Positions 9,289-17,315 of a stretch of 35,226 bases of DNA are shown in pieces. The notes beneath the pieces were generated by a model, which was not told the origin of the DNA, did no database searches, and was given only the letters and a program-made list of their open reading frames with translations. The stretch covers positions 1 through 35,226 of the forward strand of contig JAMXLN010000192.1 of the NCBI GenBank assembly GCA_024281145.1, read 5' to 3'. Source of the DNA: Hyphomicrobiaceae bacterium (GTDB lineage Bacteria; Pseudomonadota; Alphaproteobacteria; Rhizobiales; Hyphomicrobiaceae). Position numbers and translations under genes: made by a program. The first letter of the stretch is position 1, and the number at the start of each line of letters is the position of its first letter.

Positions 9289-9891
9289 ATGCTGGTGGCG
9301 ACCGGCCTGGTACTGGCGGGGGTGCTGGCTGGCCCAGGGCCGGCCGAGGGCACCACCTCGGGCCCAGAGCGCGAGATCGTCGATAGCATCATCGTCCACA
9401 CCATCGGCGGGCCGAGCTGCGGTGGCGGCAAGCTCGTTTTTTCCGGTGCGCCGGGGGACGCGCAGCGTTGGAAGAACTTCTTCGACCGCCACCCGTTTCT
9501 TGGCATTCATTATGTTGTGGATCGAGATGGCGTCGTGCTCGCCAGCACGCCTGAAGATCGGGTCGCCAACCACGCGCTCAACAACAATGCCACCTCGATC
9601 GGCATCGAGCTCGTGCACGAAGGTGACGGGATCGAACCCTTCGGGCAGCCGCAGATCGATGCCCTCATCGGGCTCCTCAAGTCGATCCGCGCCCGCTATG
9701 CGGTGCCCATCGAGAACATCAAGGGCCACAGCGACGTCGACGTGCGTACATTTGCGTGCGGTGGTCGCCTCTACCCCACCAAAATGGATCCGGGCGCCAA
9801 TTTTCCATGGGCACGGGTGCGGGCGGCACTCCGCAATGAACGCGCCCGCAGCGCAAAACCCGCACGCCCGCCGCAGCACCACGCATGGTGA
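9289..9891 (+). CDS. N-acetylmuramoyl-L-alanine amidase (Amidase_2/PGRP-like), secreted
   Basis: Hydrophobic N-terminus MLVATGLVLAGVLAGPGPAEG; SIIVHTIGG, HYVVDRDGVV, ATSIGIELVHEGDG, KGHSDVD. Confidence 0.82.
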   Translation: MLVATGLVLAGVLAGPGPAEGTTSGPEREIVDSIIVHTIGGPSCGGGKLVFSGAPGDAQRWKNFFDRHPFLGIHYVVDRDGVVLASTPEDRVANHALNNNATSIGIELVHEGDGIEPFGQPQIDALIGLLKSIRARYAVPIENIKGHSDVDVRTFACGGRLYPTKMDPGANFPWARVRAALRNERARSAKPARPPQHHAW

Positions 9892-10346
9892 CGCCCTCTC
9901 CCTCCAAGCGCCGACGCGCTGACGGAGCACTGGCGGCATGTGGCCAAGTTGGGGCCGATATTCTATCTTAGATCGCAGATTTCGGACCTCTACACGCTAT
10001 AGGCGAAGTCACTTTGTGAGGGAGCGGTCTTGGTTTGGCCACAAGCCTCGCGCGAGTTACGGCGATGCGGGGTGCAGAGGCGGCAAAGTGCTCAGATAAC
10101 TGAGGTTTCTTGGGTGCCGCGGGCTCCCGTGGGAGGTTTGCGTGAGAGCGAACCTGGGCATTGGAGCGGGTTTGAGTTCGACGCGTTCCGGCGATGGCTT
10201 GGGCGCTAAAGTCGGGCAGACCTTGCTTGCAGTTGCAGCGCTTGCGGCCGGGAATGGCCTCTCATAAGGAGAGCGAGCGGACGCTGCCCGATGCCGCTAG
10301 CTAGTCCCGGGCCCCAGATGAAACACGCGATGGAAAGCTCAATGCG

Positions 10347-11690
10347 ATGAGGTCGAACCGCGGGAGCAATTGGCGCCTGGTCATCCTTGCCACCGGGATG
10401 GCCTTGGCGGTTATGGCGCCGGGAGCGTCTGCGCAGGGGCCCGAGCGTCCCTGGTGGGAAGCCATTCCCGGGTTCGGGCAACCTGACAGCCAGCCGCGGC
10501 GCGCCTCTGATGAAGACCCCCGCCGGCGATCGGAGGTGGTCGACGACCTGCGCCCCGACGCGACCCCCTGGCGCAGCGATGTCATGATCCAGGCGTTGGA
10601 GGGTGCCGTCGAGCGCTACGAGGCGATCGTGTCTCGTGGCGGTTGGCCGACGGTGCCAGGCACGCGCATGATCCGCCCGGAGGACGATGACGAGCGCGTT
10701 CCGCTGCTGCGTCAGCGGTTGATGGTCAGCGGCGAACTGCGCCGCAGCTCCGGTGGATTTGGCTATGGCGAAGACTGGGAAGCTGCCGTGCGCCGCTTCC
10801 AGTCCAACAATGGCCTGCGCGTGACCGGCCGGGTCGACAAGCCGACGCTGCTCGCGCTCAATGTCCCCGCGCAAGCCCGTTTGGAGCAGCTGCGCCTCAA
10901 CCTGCATCGGTTGCGCGAGCTCACCGCACAGCGTGTCGAGGATCGATACGTTCTCGTCAACGTGCCGGCATTCCAGCTCGAGGCGGTGGAGCACTTCCAG
11001 GTGGCGCTGCGCCATCGCGTGATCGCCGGCAAACCGGAGCGCCAAACCCCAACCGTACGCGCCACCATCAAGGCCATCAACTTCTATCCCTATTGGCGCG
11101 TGCCCGAGAGCGTCGCCCACCTCGATCTGATTCCCCGTCTCATCAAGGAGCCGGACTATCTCGCCAAGGAACAGATCCGCGTCTTCACGGGCTCCTACAA
11201 CGGGCCTGAGATTGACCCTGCGAACATCGATTGGCGCATCGCGGACGCGAACAAGCTCAGGTTCCGCCAGGACCCTGGCCCGCAAAACGCATTGGGGCTA
11301 TTGCGTCTCGACATGCCCAACGAGCACGGCGTCTACATGCACGACACGCCGATGAAGGCGCTCTTCAATCAACGTGGACGCGCCTTCAGCGCCGGATGCG
11401 TGCGGGTACAAGACGTGTTCTCGCTGGCCGAATGGGTGGCGCGCTACGAGCCTGGTTGGGAGCAGCCGGGCCGGGTGCGTGAGATTCTTGAAACCGGCCG
11501 GGCGTTCGACCTCAACCTCACGCGGCCCGTGCCCGTCTATTTCACTTACATCACCGCCTGGGCAGAGCCCTCGGGCGCCATCCAGTTCCGGCCAGATCTC
11601 TACGGTCGCGACGGCCTGCGCGATCTGGTGGCAAGCCATGAGCGCGACCCCGCCGACGGGCCGGCGCCGCCCTGGACGCTCGCACCCTGA
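10347..11690 (+). CDS. L,D-transpeptidase of the YcbB type with peptidoglycan-binding domain
   Basis: Signal peptide; PG-binding segment AAVRRFQSNNGLRVTGRVDKPTLLALN; VNVPAFQLEAVE; catalytic HDTPMKALFNQRGRAFSAGCVRVQD. Confidence 0.9.
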   Translation: MRSNRGSNWRLVILATGMALAVMAPGASAQGPERPWWEAIPGFGQPDSQPRRASDEDPRRRSEVVDDLRPDATPWRSDVMIQALEGAVERYEAIVSRGGWPTVPGTRMIRPEDDDERVPLLRQRLMVSGELRRSSGGFGYGEDWEAAVRRFQSNNGLRVTGRVDKPTLLALNVPAQARLEQLRLNLHRLRELTAQRVEDRYVLVNVPAFQLEAVEHFQVALRHRVIAGKPERQTPTVRATIKAINFYPYWRVPESVAHLDLIPRLIKEPDYLAKEQIRVFTGSYNGPEIDPANIDWRIADANKLRFRQDPGPQNALGLLRLDMPNEHGVYMHDTPMKALFNQRGRAFSAGCVRVQDVFSLAEWVARYEPGWEQPGRVREILETGRAFDLNLTRPVPVYFTYITAWAEPSGAIQFRPDLYGRDGLRDLVASHERDPADGPAPPWTLAP

Positions 11691-11713
11691 CGCGCCCTCC
11701 CGCGAGCCCACCC

Positions 11714-12655
11714 ATGGCAGCCTTGATGAGCTTCGGATTGGACGTTGGCGTGTACGGGCCGCTCGCCGATGCCGAGACGATCCTGAGCCTCGCCCGCCAC
11801 GCCGAGGAGATCGGATTGGATTCCATTTGGCTCGCCGACCACGTCGCCTTCCCCGTCTCGTTCAAGGCCGTCTATCCCTACAGCGCCAAGGGTGAATTCC
11901 CGACGCACTTGTCCGATCCTCTGATGGAGCCCATTGCCACCATGGGCGTGCTGGTCGGGGCAACGCAGCGCGTGCGCATCGGCACGGCCGCGCTCATCAT
12001 GCCCTATCGCAACCCGGTGCTGCTGGCACGCATGCTGGTGACGCTCGATCGGTTCTCCGGTGGGCGCATCATCGTGGGGGCGGGTGTGGGTTGGCTCGAG
12101 GAGGAGTTTGCCGTTCTCGGCGCCCACGACTTCAAGAAGCGCGGTCGGGTCACCGACGAATACCTCGAGATCTTCAAGATCATTTGCGCCGGCGGCGAAG
12201 TTTCCTATCGCGGCGACACCTACGCCTTCGATCCCATCTTTGCCTCACCCGGCTCCCTACAGCGGCCCCATCCCCCGATCCTGATTGGCGGGTTGTCCAC
12301 GGCTGCGCTGCGGCGCGTGGTGCGGCACGGCAACGGCTGGCTGGCCGTGGCAGCACCTCCAGACAAGTTGCGTGAGCGGCTCCTCGTACTTGCGCGGCTT
12401 GCCGCTGAAGCCGGCCGGCGGATGGAGGATTTCACGCTCGCCTACAAGGTTTTTCTCAGCATCGGCGAGCCCAGACGAGGTGCCTTCGAGGGGCGTGAGC
12501 CGGGCACGGGCTCGGTTGCCGAAATCACCGATGACCTCAAAGAGCTGCGCGACTTGGGTTTCGGCAAGATCATCGTGCGCTATCGCGGGTCCAGCGCAAC
12601 AGAGCAGAAGCGCCAGATCGATCGCTTCATGAGCGAAATCGCGCCTCGGGTTTAG
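11714..12655 (+). CDS. LLM-class (luciferase-like, probably F420-dependent TIGR03619-like) oxidoreductase
   Basis: HAEEIGLDSIWLADHVAFP...RVRIGTAALIMPYRNPVLLARMLVTLDRFSGGRIIVGAGVGWLEEEF...RPHPPILIGG. Confidence 0.87.
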   Translation: MAALMSFGLDVGVYGPLADAETILSLARHAEEIGLDSIWLADHVAFPVSFKAVYPYSAKGEFPTHLSDPLMEPIATMGVLVGATQRVRIGTAALIMPYRNPVLLARMLVTLDRFSGGRIIVGAGVGWLEEEFAVLGAHDFKKRGRVTDEYLEIFKIICAGGEVSYRGDTYAFDPIFASPGSLQRPHPPILIGGLSTAALRRVVRHGNGWLAVAAPPDKLRERLLVLARLAAEAGRRMEDFTLAYKVFLSIGEPRRGAFEGREPGTGSVAEITDDLKELRDLGFGKIIVRYRGSSATEQKRQIDRFMSEIAPRV

Positions 12656-12807
12656 CTGCACGCAAGGGACGATCCGGCCGGGCACCCCTGTGCGTGCGTC
12701 AAGCCCTCGCCGCTAGGGGCGGATCGCCGTCTATGGGGATCTGCAGTTTGACGGCCGGCCCACGGCTCAGCAGGATATGCCTGAGCGACCGCCGGGGAGG
12801 AGCCCGC

Positions 12808-13899
12808 ATGGCCAAGACGCAATTTGGGATCTTCAGCCTGAGCCAGATGCCAGATCTCTCCCGCGTGGTGGAGAGCTTTGATGAGGATCTTGGCTTCTTC
12901 GAGCTGGCCGAGGAACTCGGTTACGACAAGGTGTGGATCGCCGAGCATCTCTTCTCAACCTACGGCCTGGTCACCTCCACGCAGGTCTACGCCGCGGCCA
13001 TTGCTCAGCGGACGAAGCGGCTCCGCATCGGCATGGCCGTGTGCGCCGTCCCGTTCAATCACCCGCTGCGCACGGCCTCGGACTTTGCCCTGGTCGACGT
13101 CCTCTCGCACGGCCGCCTCGACTTTGGCGTGGGGCGGGCGTACCAGCCGCACGAGTTCATTGGCCTCGGCGTCCCCATGGATAAGAGCCGGGAGATGCTG
13201 GCCGAGGGGCTCGACATCATCTTGCAGGCGTGGACGTGCGAGAAGATTTCCTACCGCGGCGAGTTCTGGACCATTCCCGAACCCGTCGAGGTGCTGCCCA
13301 AGCCCGTGCAGAAGCCGCATCCGCCGATCTACCAGGCGACCATCAGCCCTGAAAGCTTTGAGCAGGCCGCGCGCACCGGGGTCCACCTGCAGATGGCCTC
13401 GCCCTTCACCTACCGCACCTACCGCGAGCGCTGGATGGACGAGCTTGAGAAGAACTGCCGCCACTTTGACGTGGTCTGTCGCGAGCTTGGTCGTGATCCC
13501 GCCCGGACGCAACGCATGCTGCTGTTGCCGTTCTTCGTGCATGAGGACGCGCGCCGCGCGCGTGAGATCTACAAGTCGCACGTGGAGTGGTTCTACGCCA
13601 AGGTGACCGCCAACCAGCTCGCCGGTGCGCCACAGGTCGGAGAGGTGAAGGGCTACGAACTGACCATGCGCGAGGGCAAGAAGACCCGCGAGCTCGGTTA
13701 TCTATCCTTCGACAAGCTGCACGAGTACGGTGCGTGCATCGCCGACGATCCAGCCACCTGCGTTGCCAAGCTTAAAGAGATGAAGCGCCGCTTCGGCATC
13801 ACCGAGTTCGTGCTCTGGTTCAATATCGGCGGCATTGCCAAGGCCCACGCCGAGGCGGCCATGCGCCTGGCGGCAGAGAAGGTGCTACCCTTCGTTTGA
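12808..13899 (+). CDS. LLM-class flavin-dependent oxidoreductase
   Basis: MAKTQFGIFSLSQMPD...ELAEELGYDKVWIAEHLFSTYGLVTS...RLRIGMAVCAVPFNHPLRTASDFALVDVLSHGRLDFGVGRAYQPHEF. Confidence 0.88.
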   Translation: MAKTQFGIFSLSQMPDLSRVVESFDEDLGFFELAEELGYDKVWIAEHLFSTYGLVTSTQVYAAAIAQRTKRLRIGMAVCAVPFNHPLRTASDFALVDVLSHGRLDFGVGRAYQPHEFIGLGVPMDKSREMLAEGLDIILQAWTCEKISYRGEFWTIPEPVEVLPKPVQKPHPPIYQATISPESFEQAARTGVHLQMASPFTYRTYRERWMDELEKNCRHFDVVCRELGRDPARTQRMLLLPFFVHEDARRAREIYKSHVEWFYAKVTANQLAGAPQVGEVKGYELTMREGKKTRELGYLSFDKLHEYGACIADDPATCVAKLKEMKRRFGITEFVLWFNIGGIAKAHAEAAMRLAAEKVLPFV

Positions 13900-14097
13900 A
13901 GGGTTCAACTGCCCCCTCCATGGGGCTGAGAACCACGGGCCGCCATTTTGCCAAAGCCCGGCCGATCGCGGGCCTTGAAACGCAACGAGAATCGCAACGG
14001 TTTGGTGCTGCGGGCCCCCATGCATTGACGCAAGCGGCCGAGAGCACCAAAAATTGAGAAGGTGTGGACGCGTTCCCTTGACCCTGGAGGTGCACCC

Positions 14098-14697
14098 ATG
14101 ACTGAGCAGATCTCGAAGGCTGACATCAACACCACGATCGCCGAGGCGCGTCGGCAGATCGCCGACAACTGGAGCTGGTTCCTAGCGCTCGGCATCCTGC
14201 TCCTCATTGCCGGCGTGGCCGCAATCGCCTTTCCGCTGCTCTCCACGATCGCAACCAAGATCGCACTGGACTGGATCTTCCTCATCGCTGGCGCGCTCAT
14301 CGTGGTGCACGCGTTCTCGATCCGACAATGGCAAGGTTTCCTCGTGAGCCTGCTGATCGGCGTGCTCTATTTGGTCGCTGGCGCCTGGCTTGCCTTTACG
14401 CCGTTTGCCGGTGTTGTCGCGCTTACCATTTTGCTGGCGGCGCTGTTCCTGGCCGAGGGCGTGCTGGAGGTGATCATGGCGGTGCGCGTGCGCCCGCACG
14501 AAGGCTGGGGTTGGCTGCTGCTCAGCGGCCTTATCGCGATCGCCGTCGGCGTGTTGATCGCCGCCGAGCTGCCCTCCTCGGCCGCCTGGGCCATCGGCCT
14601 GCTCACGGGCATTAACTTGCTCTCGAGCGGCGTGAGCTTCGTGGCACTGGCCCTGGCCGGACGTCGCGCCGGACGGGGCTCGCCGGTCCCTGCCTAG
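14098..14697 (+). CDS. HdeD-family (DUF308) multi-pass membrane protein
   Basis: Six hydrophobic helices: SWFLALGILLLIAGVAAIAFPLLSTIATKIALDWIFLIAGALIVVHAFSIRQWQGFLVSLLIGVLYLVAGAWLAFTP... Confidence 0.8.
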   Translation: MTEQISKADINTTIAEARRQIADNWSWFLALGILLLIAGVAAIAFPLLSTIATKIALDWIFLIAGALIVVHAFSIRQWQGFLVSLLIGVLYLVAGAWLAFTPFAGVVALTILLAALFLAEGVLEVIMAVRVRPHEGWGWLLLSGLIAIAVGVLIAAELPSSAAWAIGLLTGINLLSSGVSFVALALAGRRAGRGSPVPA

Positions 14698-14716
14698 GGG
14701 CCTGAAAGTGCCAGGC

Positions 14717-15697
14717 CTACTTGCGCCGCGGCCCCGTGTATTGCTCGATCGGGGGAGTGCCGTGGGTGTGGAAGCTCTCGATGGTCTTGAGCCCCCAGGC
14801 CTGGCCCTTTTTGCGTTCGTTCTCTGTCCACACGATGGGTTGCCAGTCGGGTGCCAGCACCAGGCGCGCGCCGGCGTTGGCCACCTCGACGCGGTTCCCG
14901 CCGGGCTCGTAGACGTAGAGGAAGAACGTCTGCTGGATGGCGTGCTTGTGGGGCCCCGTCTCGATGGGCACGCCCGCCTCTAGAAAGATGTCGGCGGCCC
15001 GCAGGATCTCTTCGCGCGAATCGAGCGCGTAGGTGACGTGATGGAAGCGGCCCATGGCGCCATAGTGGTCGAGGGTGAAGGCGAGGTCATAGCTCTTGTT
15101 GTTGGTGGTGACCCATCCGCCGGCCTCGCGGCCGTCGTCGAGCACGATCTTTTCCGTGGTGCGCAGACCCACCACGTCCTCCAGAAATCGACGCAGCTCA
15201 GCGGGCTCGCAGGTGAGCAGGTTCATATGGTCGAGCCGGCGGACATTGACGCCCCGCGCGGGAAAGCGCTGTGCCTGGTTCTTGAGGGCAGGCGTCAGCT
15301 CCGGCGGCGGCTTGTACCATTCGGTTTCGTAATAGATCTCCATGTTGTGCCCGTCTGGGGTGGTGAAGGCGTAGGCGGCCCCGTGGCCCAGATCGCCCTC
15401 CGTCCAGCCCTTGCCGCGACCGGAGCGTGCGATGATGCCGACGCGGTGCTCGAGTGCCTCGGGGCTGGTCGCGCGGTAGGCGAAGTGGCCCATTCCGGCA
15501 ACCCTCGCCTCGGTCAGCTTTAGCGTGTGGCGCTCGTAGTCGTCCCACCCGCGCAGATAGACCGATTGGCCCCGTCGGCCGCTCTCGGTCATGCCCATGA
15601 CGTCGATGAAAAAGCGCAAGGACGCCTCAGGCTTGGGTGTCAGAAGCTCCACGTGGGCAAGGTGCGCAAGATCAAAGGAGCGGATGGTGGATTGCAC
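14717..15697 (-). CDS. VOC-family extradiol (catechol 2,3-dioxygenase-like) dioxygenase
   Basis: Likely GTG start, VQSTIRSFDLAHLAHVELLTPKPEASLRFFIDVMGMTE; second domain RLDHMNLLTCEP, RFHHVTYALDS, GGNRVEVANAGARLV (2-His-1-Glu triad retained). Confidence 0.85.
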   Translation of the reverse strand: MQSTIRSFDLAHLAHVELLTPKPEASLRFFIDVMGMTESGRRGQSVYLRGWDDYERHTLKLTEARVAGMGHFAYRATSPEALEHRVGIIARSGRGKGWTEGDLGHGAAYAFTTPDGHNMEIYYETEWYKPPPELTPALKNQAQRFPARGVNVRRLDHMNLLTCEPAELRRFLEDVVGLRTTEKIVLDDGREAGGWVTTNNKSYDLAFTLDHYGAMGRFHHVTYALDSREEILRAADIFLEAGVPIETGPHKHAIQQTFFLYVYEPGGNRVEVANAGARLVLAPDWQPIVWTENERKKGQAWGLKTIESFHTHGTPPIEQYTGPRRK

Positions 15698-15714
15698 GGC
15701 GGAAGCACCCTCGG

Positions 15715-15730
15715 GTCGAGCTGGCTCGAC
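15715..15730. promoter_or_regulatory. Candidate operator: perfect inverted repeat GTCGAGC-TG-GCTCGAC
   Basis: Read directly in the divergent VOC/Bug intergenic region, 18 bp upstream of the VOC start. Confidence 0.4.
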
Positions 15731-15864
15731 ACCATAGCGCGCGCCGCGCCGCCGAACAGCAGGGCAAACCGCCACTTCAGCATGGGCTCGAACTGGGATA
15801 CCAATGGTCGCGCGGGCTGGACGGCCCCGCCAATTCCTAGAGATTGCGCCCTTGGAGGAGGCCC

Positions 15865-16842
15865 ATGTCGCAGATAGCCCGGCTCGCAAGTGCCTTGACG
15901 GGGCTGACCGCCCTGGCCGGCGTCTTGGTCGGAGCCGCCGCCGAGGAGTATCCCTCGCGCACGGTCAAGATCATCGTGCCGTTTGGCGCCGGCGGCCCAG
16001 CCGACCTCTATGCCCGCTTTCTCGGCCAACAGCTGCAGGACACCCTGAAAGAGGCCTTCGTGATCGAGGACAGGCCGGGTGCCGGCTCGGTGATCGGCAC
16101 CGGCGAGGCCGCGAAGGCGGCTCCCGACGGCTATACGCTCTTGATGATGTCGAATACCCACACCACCAACGAGACCCTGCTTCCCAACAAGCCCTTCCAA
16201 TTGATGCGCGACTTCGTGCCTGTGGCGCCCGTCAACACCTCCGATCTCATCATGGTGGTGCATCCCTCGGTCCCGGCCAAGGACCTCAAGGAGTTCATCG
16301 CTCTGTTGAAGTCCAAGCCGGGCGACCTCAACTATGCCTCCTCCGGCCCCGGCACCCCCTACCACATGGCGAGCGAGCTCTTCAAAGCCATGAGCGGCAC
16401 CAACATTGTACACGTCGCTCATCGCGGCAGCGGCGATGCTCGCACCGCCGTGATGGGCGGCCACGTACAGATGATGATCGATGCCATCACCACCACCGCA
16501 CCCGTCGTGCAGTCGGGCGAGCTGCGCGCGCTGGGCACGACGGGGCTCAAGCGCTCGACCGTCTTGCCCGACGTGCCAACGATCGCCGAGGCCGGCCTGC
16601 CGGGTTACGAGGCCACGATCTGGCTCGGGCTCATGGCGCCGGCGGGTACGCCCGCAGCCGTTGTCGACAAGCTCAACAGCGAGATCAACAAGGTACTGAA
16701 GCGGCCGGAGACGCGCCAGGCGTGGGCCAAGCAGGGCGCCGAGCCGCTCGTCATGACGCCCGCCGAGTTCGATCGCTACCTGCGCGGGGACATCGAAAAG
16801 TGGGCCAAGGTGATCCACATGGCCGGCATCAAGGTGCAGTGA
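15865..16842 (+). CDS. Bug/TctC-family tripartite tricarboxylate transporter solute-binding protein
   Basis: Signal peptide, then EEYPSRTVKIIVPFGAGGPADLYARFLGQQLQ...FVIEDRPGAGSVIGTGEAAKAAPDGYTLLMM. Confidence 0.93.
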   Translation: MSQIARLASALTGLTALAGVLVGAAAEEYPSRTVKIIVPFGAGGPADLYARFLGQQLQDTLKEAFVIEDRPGAGSVIGTGEAAKAAPDGYTLLMMSNTHTTNETLLPNKPFQLMRDFVPVAPVNTSDLIMVVHPSVPAKDLKEFIALLKSKPGDLNYASSGPGTPYHMASELFKAMSGTNIVHVAHRGSGDARTAVMGGHVQMMIDAITTTAPVVQSGELRALGTTGLKRSTVLPDVPTIAEAGLPGYEATIWLGLMAPAGTPAAVVDKLNSEINKVLKRPETRQAWAKQGAEPLVMTPAEFDRYLRGDIEKWAKVIHMAGIKVQ

Positions 16843-17315
16843 TGAGCTCAGACACAAGCATCAAGCTCAACGTCAACGGTTCGGAACGCACCGTCGAGGC
16901 GGATCCGGCGAGCTCACTGCTCGGCGTATTGCGCAACCAATTGGGATTGACGGGCACCCGCTACGGCTGTGGTGCCAACCAGTGCGGGGCGTGCCATGTG
17001 CTGATCGAGGGCCAGGCTGTGGCGGCATGCGATACGCCGCTGTGGGCCGCTGCCGGCAAGAACATCGTCACCGTCGAGGGGCTCGGCACGCCGGAACGGC
17101 CGCATCCCCTGCAGCGCGCCTTCATCGCTGAGCAGGCGTGCCAGTGCGGCTATTGTCTGTCGGGGGTTCTGATTTCCGCGGCCGCACTTCTCAAGCGCAA
17201 CCCAAACCCAAGTGAGGTGGAGGTACGGGCCGCGCTCGATCGCAATCTGTGTCGCTGCGGCGCCCACAACCGCATCGTGCGCGCCGTGCAGCGTGCGGCC
17301 AAGGAGGCGCTATGA
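16842..17315 (+). CDS. (2Fe-2S)-binding small subunit of molybdenum hydroxylase (IorA/NicA-like)
   Basis: GTRYGCGANQCGACHVLIEGQAVAACDTP and QCGYCLSGVLISAAALL...LDRNLCRCGAHNRIVRAVQ; TGATG overlap with the upstream gene. Confidence 0.93.
   Translation: MSSDTSIKLNVNGSERTVEADPASSLLGVLRNQLGLTGTRYGCGANQCGACHVLIEGQAVAACDTPLWAAAGKNIVTVEGLGTPERPHPLQRAFIAEQACQCGYCLSGVLISAAALLKRNPNPSEVEVRAALDRNLCRCGAHNRIVRAVQRAAKEAL

Noticed and set aside
9900-10346. Possible tRNA or small RNA gene in the amidase/L,D-transpeptidase gap
   Set aside because: I could not fold a tRNA cloverleaf or recognise conserved T-loop/anticodon sequences; no evidence for a named RNA.
13979-14001. Direct repeat CGCAACG...CGCAACG upstream of the HdeD-like gene
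   Set aside because: Only 7 bp and close to chance in this composition; no dyad or promoter context.
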